Of a stretch of DNA of 18,589 nucleotides, positions 1-6,389 are shown piece by piece. Origin of the DNA: Treponema sp. Its GTDB lineage: Bacteria > Spirochaetota > Spirochaetia > Treponematales > Breznakiellaceae. The translations under genes were made by a program, and so were the position numbers. Under the pieces are notes generated by a model. The model did not search any database and was not told the origin of the DNA. It saw nothing but the letters and a program-made list of their open reading frames with translations. How positions within the stretch are numbered: position 1 is the first letter of the stretch; every line of letters begins with the position of its first letter. The stretch lies in the NCBI GenBank assembly GCA_031283905.1, contig JAITAW010000007.1:1-18589 (forward strand). Direction: 5' to 3'.

Positions 1-320
1 GCGTCATCTTCCTTATAGGTATGCCGGCGCTCGCTATGACCAAGAATCACGACCTGAACGCCCAGGTCTTTGAGCTGCAGCACGGACACCTCTCCGGTAT
101 GCGCGCCCTGCTCCTCCGCTGCCATGTCCTGCGCCCCAAGGAGGATATTGCTCCCCTTAACTATGGCGCCTACGGTTTCCAGTGCGGTGAACGATGGCGC
201 AACAAGGTACTTGTGCTTGCCGTCTTGTAACCGGCTAACCAGCGCCTGCGCCAAATCCGCGGCTTCGGCGCGGGTTTTATGCATCTTCCAGTTACCGGCA
301 ATGTAATAATGTCTACTCAT
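1..320 (-). CDS. tpiA: triosephosphate isomerase, N-terminal part (runs off left edge)
   Basis: Interconverts dihydroxyacetone phosphate and glyceraldehyde 3-phosphate in cytoplasmic glycolysis. The first 106 residues are visible and match the TIM-barrel family throughout. The start reads MSRHYYIAGNWKMHK, giving the conserved Asn10 and catalytic Lys12. Further on are GAQDM (62-66), GAHTGEVS (72-79) and VILGHSERR, with the electrophilic His at residue 95 exactly as in the family. The catalytic Glu and phosphate-binding loops lie beyond the window. The ATG at 320-318 is preceded by AAAGGAAAAC, a good ribosome site. It lies 69 bp downstream of pgk on the same strand, so it is probably the last visible gene of a gap-pgk-tpi transcript. 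Identity is essentially certain. Confidence 0.97.
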   Translation of the reverse strand, partial: MSRHYYIAGNWKMHKTRAEAADLAQALVSRLQDGKHKYLVAPSFTALETVGAIVKGSNILLGAQDMAAEEQGAHTGEVSVLQLKDLGVQVVILGHSERRHTYKEDD

Positions 321-389
321 AGTTTTCCTTTATTTTCCTTTATGATTCGAGGGGCGTTGCCCTTTCATGGACGCCGCCTCTCCGGGTGG

Positions 390-1649
390 TTACCCTCTGC
401 ACACTTCGATGCCGGGCAGTTTTTTGCCTTCCAGCAGTTCAAGCGATGCGCCGCCGCCGGTAGATACGTGGCTCATCTTGTCCGCAAGATGGAACTTGTT
501 GACGGCCGCAACCGAATCGCCGCCGCCGACTACCGTAATGGTACCCTTTGCCGTGGTTGCCGCCACCAGTTTGGCGACTTCTTCGGTGCCTTTGGCGAAA
601 GCGTCAAACTCAAATACGCCCACGGGTCCGTTCCACACGATGGTCTTTGCCTTGTCAAGTACTTCCTTGTATTTGGCAATGGTTTTCGGTCCCACGTCAA
701 GCCCCATAAGGTTATCGGCCAGGTCAACGCCGTCAACCGCAACCGGAGCCGCGGCCGCGTCAAACGTTTCCGCGCCCACCTGATCGAGCGGCAGCACGAT
801 TTCCACACCGGCGGCCTTTGCGGCGTCAAGAATTTTTTTCGCGGTTCCGAGCTGATCGTCTTCCACTAAAGATTTGCCTATCTTGTGTCCCTGCGCCTTA
901 AAGAACGTATACGCCATGCCGCCGCCGATCACGAGCGCGCTAGCGTTTCTCAAAAGGCTTTCCAGCACCGCGATCTTGGACGAAACCTTCGCGCCGCCGA
1001 TGATGGCGATAAGCGGTTTCTGCGGATTGGTTACGATGGGTTCAAGGTACTTCCCCTCTTTTTCCATGAGAAAACCCGCTACCGATACAGGCACGAATTT
1101 GGCGATGCTTGCGGTGGAAGCATGATCGCGGTGCGCGGTACCGAAGGCGTCATTTACAAAGATATCGCCGTAGCCGGCAAGCTCTTTGGCGAGTTTGTCG
1201 CGGTCAACGGCTTCTTTTGCGGTCTCTTCCTTGTGGAAGCGGGTATTTTCCAGCATGATGATGGTACCATCAGGCTGTCCATCAATGAACGCCTTTTGAC
1301 CGAAGCAGGAATCCGCAAATACTACGGATTTGCCGAGTTTTTTTGAAAGATATTCCGCTACCGGCTTCATCCGGTGTTTACCCGCGATGTACTTGTCGTA
1401 GTCAAAGGTCTTGCCGTCTTTTTCAGCCTTTTCCTGAGCTTTTTTGGCGTCCTTTGACGGATCGCCCAAGTGAGACATAAGAGTGAGGGTTTTTACGCCC
1501 TGATTCAGAATGTACTGAATGGTGGGAATAGCCGCGGTGATGCGGGTATCGTCCTGAACAACGCCCTCTTTCATGGGAACGTTGAAGTCTACGCGCATAA
1601 TAATCCGTTTGCCTTTAAGGTCAACGGATGTAACTGTTTTGATAGCCAT
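390..1649 (-). CDS. pgk: phosphoglycerate kinase
   Basis: Transfers phosphate from 1,3-bisphosphoglycerate to ADP, the first ATP-forming step of glycolysis, in the cytoplasm. The 419-residue length is normal. The substrate-binding RVDFNVP is at residues 19-25, followed by LMSHLGDP, the FVNDAFGTAHRDHAS block, GGAKVSSK, the nucleotide-side VWNGPVGVFE, VVGGGDSVAA and the C-terminal STGGGASLELLEGK. All are intact. The ATG at 1649 follows GGGAGGCAATT, a strong Shine-Dalgarno. It lies 211 bp downstream of gap and 69 bp upstream of tpiA. I see no convincing promoter in the gap-pgk spacer, so co-transcription from the gap promoter is the simplest reading, though the spacer is long. Confidence 0.98.
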   Translation of the reverse strand: MAIKTVTSVDLKGKRIIMRVDFNVPMKEGVVQDDTRITAAIPTIQYILNQGVKTLTLMSHLGDPSKDAKKAQEKAEKDGKTFDYDKYIAGKHRMKPVAEYLSKKLGKSVVFADSCFGQKAFIDGQPDGTIIMLENTRFHKEETAKEAVDRDKLAKELAGYGDIFVNDAFGTAHRDHASTASIAKFVPVSVAGFLMEKEGKYLEPIVTNPQKPLIAIIGGAKVSSKIAVLESLLRNASALVIGGGMAYTFFKAQGHKIGKSLVEDDQLGTAKKILDAAKAAGVEIVLPLDQVGAETFDAAAAPVAVDGVDLADNLMGLDVGPKTIAKYKEVLDKAKTIVWNGPVGVFEFDAFAKGTEEVAKLVAATTAKGTITVVGGGDSVAAVNKFHLADKMSHVSTGGGASLELLEGKKLPGIEVCRG

Positions 1650-1860
1650 AATTGCCTCCCGATTGGTTTGAAAATTTTTGATTGCACTTTTTTATTCGCG
1701 GAAGCGGTTGAATGCCCGCTCCTAAATATGACGCCCGCCCTAATACGGGGAAATGCGCGGAAACGGCGCGCCGGTTCATTTGAAGGCAAAGGGGAGCTGC
1801 CGGAAAGAATTGTTACATCCACTTCGCAACATCCCCATCATGCCCATGCTTTGGTTGCGC

Positions 1861-2916
1861 TTATTTCTTACCGTTGATGTACTTCAGCAGATCAACTACC
1901 TTGTTCGAATACCCCCACTCATTGTCGTACCATGACACCACTTTGAAGAAGCGTTTTTCACCCTTGAGGTTGTTTTGGCTTGTCGCAAGATGGTCGTAGA
2001 TCGAGGTGTGAGCATCATGAATGATGTCGGTAGAAACGATTTCCTCATCACAATAGGCGAGGATGCCTTTAAGATAGGTCTCCGAAGCCTTCTTGAAAGC
2101 CGCGTCAATTTCCTCAATAGAAGTCTCTTTTTCAGAACGGAAGGTAAGGTCTACGACCGAACCGGTGGGAGTCGGAACGCGGAAGCTCATACCCGTGAGT
2201 TTGCCCTTGGTTGAAGGGAGAACCTCGCCCACGGCTTTAGCCGCGCCGGTGGTGGACGGAATGATGTTAATCGCCGCCGCGCGTCCGCCGCGCCAATCTT
2301 TCTGGGAAACGCCGTCCACCGTTTTTTGGGTGGCGGTGTACGAGTGAATGGTGGTCATAAGACCGGTTTCAATGCCGATGCCTTCTTTCAAAAGAACATA
2401 AACAACCGGCGCCAAGCAGTTCGTGGTGCAACTTGCGTTGGAAACAACATTGTGCTTTGCCGGATCGTATTCGTTCTCGTTTACGCCGATAACAAACGTC
2501 TTGATCGGCTTTGCCGGATCCGCGGATTTGCCGGGCGCGGAAATGACAACCTTCTTCGCGCCTGCCGCGATATGGCCGTACGCCTTCTCATTGGTGTAGA
2601 TGCCGGTGCATTCAATAACGTATTCCACGCCGAGATCTTTCCACGGCAGCGTATCGGGCGTTTGCCCCTTGCCGGAGATACATTTGATCTCATGTCCGTT
2701 GACCACAAGGACGTCTTCGCCTTTAGTCCCGATTTTTGCGTTCATCTTCCCCTGGGTGGAGTCATACTTAAGCTGATAGGCAAAATACTTCGCGTCTGTT
2801 GAAAGATCGACAACCGCCACAACGTCAATTTTGTCTTTTCCGAGTAGATCCTGCCCTACGAGAGCCTGAAATACAAGGCGTCCAATACGCCCAAAACCGT
2901 TAATTGCTACTTTCAC
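1861..2916 (-). CDS. gap: glyceraldehyde-3-phosphate dehydrogenase, type I
   Basis: Oxidises glyceraldehyde 3-phosphate with NAD and phosphate to 1,3-bisphosphoglycerate. The protein has 351 residues. It opens with the Rossmann motif INGFGRIGR (5-13). Asp37 in VVDLS is the usual NAD-selecting acid. The active-site block is SNASCTTNCLAP with nucleophile Cys163, the assisting His is His191 in TTIHSYTATQ, and the C-terminal signature SWYDNEWGYSN is present. The reading frame is open further upstream, but a GTG at 2916-2914 preceded by GGAGGTTTTTT begins exactly at the conserved KVAINGFG, so I use GTG. The slightly long Rossmann half (KYDSTQGKM, HIAAGAKKVV) resembles the spirochaete/trypanosome-like subgroup; that assignment is from memory. 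It has its own promoter at 2947-2975. Confidence 0.97.
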   Translation of the reverse strand: MKVAINGFGRIGRLVFQALVGQDLLGKDKIDVVAVVDLSTDAKYFAYQLKYDSTQGKMNAKIGTKGEDVLVVNGHEIKCISGKGQTPDTLPWKDLGVEYVIECTGIYTNEKAYGHIAAGAKKVVISAPGKSADPAKPIKTFVIGVNENEYDPAKHNVVSNASCTTNCLAPVVYVLLKEGIGIETGLMTTIHSYTATQKTVDGVSQKDWRGGRAAAINIIPSTTGAAKAVGEVLPSTKGKLTGMSFRVPTPTGSVVDLTFRSEKETSIEEIDAAFKKASETYLKGILAYCDEEIVSTDIIHDAHTSIYDHLATSQNNLKGEKRFFKVVSWYDNEWGYSNKVVDLLKYINGKK

Positions 2917-2946
2917 AAAAAACCTCCAAATAAAATGTATGATTGG

Positions 2947-2975
2947 ATTGTAGGATAAAAAGTACAAATAGTCAA
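2947..2975 (-). promoter_or_regulatory. sigma70-like promoter of gap (gap-pgk-tpi)
   Basis: On the minus strand TTGACT (2975-2970) and TACAAT (2952-2947) are separated by exactly 17 bp, each 5/6 to consensus. The predicted start near 2940 gives a leader of about 24 nt that includes the GGAGG ribosome site. A perfect tandem TGGAACCG (2977-2984 and 2985-2992) abuts the -35 on its upstream side and could be an operator. Confidence 0.75.
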
Positions 2976-3022
2976 GTGGAACCGTGGAACCGCGCAACAG
3001 AAATGACCGGATAGCGGCGTCT

Positions 3023-3799
3023 CTATTTTCCCGCGTAATTGTATACCGCAACCCCTTGCGATTTTGATAAAACCACCGTGTCATAATACAAATATTGATA
3101 CCCGCGATTTTTATACTTATCGAAGTAATAGATATCATTGTGCCAATGTCCGCACCACCATTGTTCGCACAAAATCATGTCGTCCACTTCGTCATTTAAG
3201 ACGGCGACCTTGTCAAAAAATTTGTCGGTGTTCGCCGTTTTATAGTGGGCTTTCTTGTTTATGCTATTTGGTCCGGTATGAGACAGAACAAAATCAAAAG
3301 ACCGCTCTTTCTTGAGCAGCGTAAAAAGCTCCTCTTTTTCCCAATCCGACCAGTATTCGTTTTCCCACCAGCTTACGTTGGGGGTTCTATACGCTGAATC
3401 GACTGATAACGCGCCGCCCAACGCCAAAAACGTAAACCCGTCAATGGCGTATTTTTTCCCCCTTTTGAGGTACGCGACAAAAGGCTGCTCGTGTATTTTA
3501 TAAACCGTTTCCCCAATGCCGATGTCGACTTCCTCTAAATCATCCAGCATGCCGAGCATAGGCTCGTGGTTGCCGATAACGCACAATACCGGGAACGGAC
3601 GGTATGAGAGGACGTGAAAATTATAGGCGTCGGCTTTCTCGTTCTTATGCCATAAAAAACCTCCGTCTCCAAGTATGATATGGTACCGTATGGCGTCAAA
3701 TTGTTCCTGCCCATACCATGAGATTAATGTTTTTTTCGTAACGCACGATAATTCGCCCGCCACATTTGCATGAAAATCACCGGAAAATAAAATCGACAT
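3023..3799 (-). CDS. calcineurin-type metallophosphoesterase
   Basis: A predicted two-metal phosphoesterase of 258 residues; substrate unknown. The family motifs appear in order: GDFHAN with metal ligands Asp8 and His10, LGDGG (Asp45), GNHE (Asn77, His78), SHTGPNS and a C-terminal GHWHND. There is no signal peptide, so it is probably cytoplasmic. Several aromatic patches (SWWENEYWSDWEKEE, YDTVV at the end) are not diagnostic. The ATG at 3799 has only a weak ribosome site (CGGATAAAAA). It lies 81 bp downstream of trxA and about 106 bp upstream of gap on the same strand. Nothing in the context defines the substrate; nucleotide, phosphoprotein and phosphodiester hydrolysis are all possible. Confidence 0.85.
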   Translation of the reverse strand: MSILFSGDFHANVAGELSCVTKKTLISWYGQEQFDAIRYHIILGDGGFLWHKNEKADAYNFHVLSYRPFPVLCVIGNHEPMLGMLDDLEEVDIGIGETVYKIHEQPFVAYLKRGKKYAIDGFTFLALGGALSVDSAYRTPNVSWWENEYWSDWEKEELFTLLKKERSFDFVLSHTGPNSINKKAHYKTANTDKFFDKVAVLNDEVDDMILCEQWWCGHWHNDIYYFDKYKNRGYQYLYYDTVVLSKSQGVAVYNYAGK

Positions 3800-3880
3800 T
3801 TTTTATCCGTTTTGAAAAGGGATGCAACTTGTAAAAGCCGCTCCTCTCTTGTTCTATCATGCATGCGCCGGGCGCGCCGG

Positions 3881-4201
3881 CTACAGCATATCCTTAAAAA
3901 GCGCTTCAACGGCGTGTTTCGGCGCCGCGCCTATGTGTTTTCCGGCAATCTTGCCGTCTTTGTACACAACGAGACAGGGAATCGACGTAATGCCGTGCCG
4001 TGTTGCCAGTTCGTCCTCCTCGTCAACATTCACTTTGCCGACCTTGAGCCGTCCTTCATACTCCGCGGCAATGTCCGCTATAAGAGGGGCTATCATCCTG
4101 CACGGTCCGCACCACGGCGCCCAGAAATCAATCAGCATCGGAAGAGGGGATTGCAACACCTCTTCGTCAAAATTATCCATACTTATCGTTGCTTCGCTCA
4201 T
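3881..4201 (-). CDS. trxA: thioredoxin
   Basis: A small cytoplasmic dithiol-disulfide oxidoreductase of 106 residues. The classic active site WCGPC is at residues 30-34, preceded by LIDFWAP. The cis-proline loop TSIP follows, then LVVYKDGK, the usual last strand, and a C-terminal helix. One mild oddity is a Cys directly after the cis-proline (SIPC) where most thioredoxins have Thr, giving a third cysteine. The frame is open 13 codons upstream, but the ATG at 4201 is preceded by AAGGAG at 5-nt spacing and starts at the normal thioredoxin N-terminus. It is followed by the phosphoesterase gene on the same strand. A short GC hairpin (GCCGG/CCGGC, 3867-3881) overlaps the stop codon but has no T-run. 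Confidence 0.95.
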   Translation of the reverse strand: MSEATISMDNFDEEVLQSPLPMLIDFWAPWCGPCRMIAPLIADIAAEYEGRLKVGKVNVDEEDELATRHGITSIPCLVVYKDGKIAGKHIGAAPKHAVEALFKDML

Positions 4202-4466
4202 ACATACTCCTTGTTTTCTTTTACCGGGAGCCTTATTCAAAACCGCGGACGCCTATAAAGGGCGCGGCTTGACTGAAAGCCCTTTTCAATAGAGGCGGTT
4301 CCAAAACGTCAAAGCTTGAAACCACGCCCCCAATATACCATTTTTTTCCTGTAGAAACAAGTACGGCGGGAACCTTGCCGTAAAACGGCTCCACGCGGGA
4401 CGCAGAGCGCGGTATATTTTTGAGCGGGTTGAACAAGCATTGACCGCTTACAACACAAAGCCCGAA

Positions 4467-4863
4467 TTACCGTAGTACGCGGTAGAAGCGTTTAAAACAC
4501 CGGCAAATATGGCGCGGTATGAGCGGTAAACAGCCCGCGCCGTTATTGAAGAAAAAGCGCGATTTCATACGCCGCGACTCTCCGCTAAAGGTCCGCCGCG
4601 CCGTATCAAACGTTATTCGCCAAAGGCCGTACCTATCGACATCGGCCTGTCTGATTGTCATGGCGTCAAATCCTTTTTCCTCTAGAGATAATTATTTTCT
4701 GAGGGAGCGTCTTGCCGTTTTCAATATCCTTACTCATGCGGTCAGCAATAGACGCTTGGAAAGGGCTGCACCGACCGTCATAGTTCCACTTTTTGGCAAG
4801 CAGTTCCCGAAGATCCCGCTTGTTACAATCGAAACCCATGACAACGACATCTTTGCCAAGTTG
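4467..4863 (-). pseudogene. C-terminal remnant of a periplasmic sugar-binding (type 1 PBP-like) protein, frameshifted
   Basis: No intact gene is present. Reading the minus strand from 4863 gives 65 coherent residues. They include KDVVVMGFDCNKRDL, LLAKKWNYDG, SPFQASIADRM and IENGKTLPQKIIIS, ending at a TGA at 4668-4666. This looks like the last part of a CUT2/ribose-binding-type substrate-binding protein (helix, then GK.LP.KI strand). A one-base slip at the A5 run 4674-4678 moves into a frame reading EKGFDAMTIRQADVDRYG, a fitting continuation of such a C-terminus. That frame stays open to 4467, although homology probably ends near 4620. Upstream of 4863 a stop lies three codons away and no N-terminal domain is visible. 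It could instead derive from a LacI-type regulator. Confidence 0.45.
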
Positions 4864-4886
4864 AAAACGTCAAGCGGTCTTGTTAC

Positions 4887-4992
4887 GAGATGCGGGAGTC
4901 TTTGTCGGGAGATGCGGTACTCTCGGTCGAGAGTTGCGGTACTCTTTACCGGGAGATGCGGGAGTCTTTAGCTGAAGATACGGCGTTTGCGG
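4887..4992. repeat. 22-bp tandem repeat, about 4.8 copies
   Basis: Units start at 4887, 4909, 4931, 4953 and 4975, a strict 22-bp spacing. The consensus is roughly GAGATGCGG(G/T)A(G/C)TCTTT..C.GG. Units 1 and 4 are nearly identical, units 2 and 3 share GCGGTACTCT, and unit 5 is degenerate. A further decayed unit may precede the array (4865-4886). The period is not a multiple of three and no coding frame crosses it sensibly, so it is a non-coding minisatellite between two broken genes. Confidence 0.85.
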
Positions 4993-5057
4993 GGCGCTTC
5001 CCGTCCATGAGGGGCGGTTGGCGGTATTTCGGGGAGCGGCGCTGGACGTCTTTGCGT

Positions 5058-5514
5058 TTACAAATACAGTTCTTTTTTTGCGTGTTTATTGCTTATGTCT
5101 ATAAATATACGATAGGGTTTGCCGTTTTTATAATCCCATTTTGTTATTTTTTCTGGAACTATTTCTATTAAGACTTCCGTTTCATTATGCGCATGTTTCA
5201 TACGAGTTCTTATAATGTTTTTTATATAGTTCCATTATTTCATTATTTTGTTTATCATTTGTTCTCCCAAGAGCGCCGGCGATTCCTTCTGTTTGAATAT
5301 TGTCAACGCATAACGCGGCATTATTATTTTCACAAATTTGTTTATATTTTGTTAAATCGGTCCCCATCTGAAAAAACATTTTATTTTGATAGATAATACA
5401 ACTCACAAGCCTTACCGTAGGACGGTTTTGACTGCCGGTTGCCAACGCCATTATGTTAGATTCTCCAATATGGGCATATGTTTTTTCCAGTTCGCTTTGA
5501 TAATTTAATTCCAT
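5058..5514 (-). pseudogene. pyridoxamine 5'-phosphate oxidase-like (FMN-binding split barrel) protein, frameshifted
   Basis: The gene starts at ATG 5514 with GGAGGA six bases upstream and reads MELNYQSELEKTYAHIG. It continues IMALATGSQNRPTVRLVS, MFFQMGTDLTKY and GIAGALG, typical of the small pyridoxamine-phosphate-oxidase-like flavoproteins of about 150 residues. After KHYKNSYET the frame hits TAA at 5187-5185. A shift of one base at about 5188-5196 restores family-like sequence: AHNETEVLIEIVP, KWDYKNGKPYRIFID, ending at TAA 5060-5058. Total span (457 bp) equals the expected length plus one base, or minus two. The lesion could be a true mutation or a base-calling error. If intact, it would be a cytoplasmic flavin or heme-binding protein of unknown substrate. 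Confidence 0.75.
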
Positions 5515-5598
5515 ACGGCTATCCTCCGCAAAAGTAAAAATCAGGTTTAAGTAACGCCCTCCGGCTGTCGTCTGGAAGACCGTTAAACGCCGCCTAAC

Positions 5599-5626
5599 CA
5601 TATACCACGCTTATCGTATTTGTCAA
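5599..5626 (-). promoter_or_regulatory. promoter of the pyridoxamine-oxidase-like gene
   Basis: On the minus strand a consensus TTGACA (5626-5621) is followed after 16 bp by an extended -10, TGGTATATG (TATATG at 5604-5599). A second TTGACA sits at 5634-5629. The predicted leader is about 78 nt, ending in GGAGGA before ATG 5514. The promoter lies between the GC-rich repeat at the end of ssb and the broken gene. Confidence 0.6.
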
Positions 5627-5663
5627 TATGTCAACAGCATGCGGCGCGGCGTTTGGAGCGGCT

Positions 5664-5743
5664 CACCGCACGCCGCTAGAACGCCGCCTCTGGCGGAGGC
5701 GCACCGCTCCGCCGCTAGAAGACCGCCTCTGGCGGCGGAGCGG
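5664..5743. repeat. GC-rich palindromic repeat pair (REP-like) at the 3' end of ssb
   Basis: Two diverged copies of a unit of about 39 bp begin at 5664 and 5702 (CACCGC..CCGCTAGAA...CCGCCTCTGGCGG). Each carries a small hairpin CCGCC-TCT-GGCGG (5684-5696 and 5723-5735). The second copy also has a perfect 12-bp inverted repeat, CCGCTCCGCCGC (5704-5715) with GCGGCGGAGCGG (5732-5743). The unit contains CTAG, which supplies the ssb stop codon. It could be a REP/MITE-type element, or double as a terminator hairpin, though there is no T-run. Confidence 0.7.
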
Positions 5744-6140
5744 CGACCGCGTCTTCCAAGTCGAAGTCTGTCAAAGCAGCGCCGGCTATTTTTTCCATTT
5801 CTTCCTCCTTCTTGAAGTCGGGACGAAATTCAACATGTTCCGCAATAATGCTTATTCTGGAATGGGGTTTTCCGTCCGGGCCGTTCCAACGATCCTGCTT
5901 GAGCCTTCCGACAACCCGGACTCCCCTCCCTTTGCGCCCAAGGTTGAAACAATTTTCCGCGAGTTTTGACCATGATTCCACGTCGAAAAAACTGACCTCT
6001 TTTTCCAGCATGTTGTCCTGCCTGTAAAAGCGATTGGACGCAAGCCTGAAAGTACACACGGACATTCCTTTTGCCGTGGATTTGAGCAGAGGATCCCGAA
6101 CAAGGTTTCCTTCGATCAAAACAGAATTAAGGTTATTCAT
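5715..6140 (-). CDS. ssb: single-stranded DNA-binding protein with atypical C-terminus
   Basis: Binds and protects single-stranded DNA in replication, recombination and repair. The 141 residues comprise an OB-fold of about 105 residues with the usual features: LNSVLIEGNLVRDP at the start, CTFRLASNR, the FFDVESW block, GRGVRVVGRLKQDRW and ISIIAEHVEF. A short acidic linker (EEEMEK...LTDFDLEDAV) follows. The last residues are AAPPPEAVF, encoded by the GC-rich palindromic repeat, instead of the DDDxPF tip that normally docks partner proteins; only the terminal Phe survives. The ATG at 6140 has GGAGG upstream. No linked rpsF/rpsR is present, unlike many bacteria. Confidence 0.93.
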   Translation of the reverse strand: MNNLNSVLIEGNLVRDPLLKSTAKGMSVCTFRLASNRFYRQDNMLEKEVSFFDVESWSKLAENCFNLGRKGRGVRVVGRLKQDRWNGPDGKPHSRISIIAEHVEFRPDFKKEEEMEKIAGAALTDFDLEDAVAAPPPEAVF

Positions 6141-6350
6141 GTAGCCTCCTATTTATAAATATAAAGGATACTGCCGCGTGAAACGCTTTTAAATTAACAC
6201 TTTTATTTTTAAAAATGTGTTTGTATGACGGCGTTTTTTCCGCTTCATGTTCAACGCGGCTTCTTTTTTCCCGGTTAACCCGATTAAGACGCGCTCCATT
6301 CGGCGGCCCTATTGCAATTTGGGTATCATCTGGCGAGGTAACGCGCTCCC

Positions 6351-6379
6351 TTGTCTAACGGGCCTTTTTCCTGTATACT
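6351..6379 (+). promoter_or_regulatory. sigma70-like promoter of carB, ATG 10 nt after the -10 box
   Basis: TTGTCT (6351-6356) and TATACT (6374-6379) are separated by 17 bp. Ten bases lie between the -10 box and the first ATG of carB (6390), so a normal start site near 6386 would leave a leader of only 3-5 nt. No Shine-Dalgarno precedes either ATG (6390 or 6405). Confidence 0.65.
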
Positions 6380-6389
6380 AGCCGCCGTT

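Noticed and set aside
279..869. Plus-strand ORFs opposite pgk and tpiA
   Set aside because: They are shadows of the highly conserved phosphoglycerate kinase and triosephosphate isomerase genes.
4233..4436. Minus-strand ORF of 67 codons upstream of trxA
   Set aside because: Part of it (VEPFYGKVPAVLVSTGKKWYIGG) looks protein-like, but it needs a TTG start without a ribosome site and I recognise no family. It may be another gene relic but cannot be supported.
4519..4971. Plus-strand ORF of 150 codons across the decayed zone
   Set aside because: It runs through the antisense of the sugar-binding remnant and into the 22-bp repeats, has no ribosome site, and its product has no family-like pattern.
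4887..4992. CRISPR-like array
   Set aside because: The 22-bp units are contiguous with no spacers, and there are no cas genes.
6351..6389. Upstream TTG start for carB
   Set aside because: The TTG coincides with the -35 box and would place the start codon before the transcript begins; the extra residues have no family counterpart.
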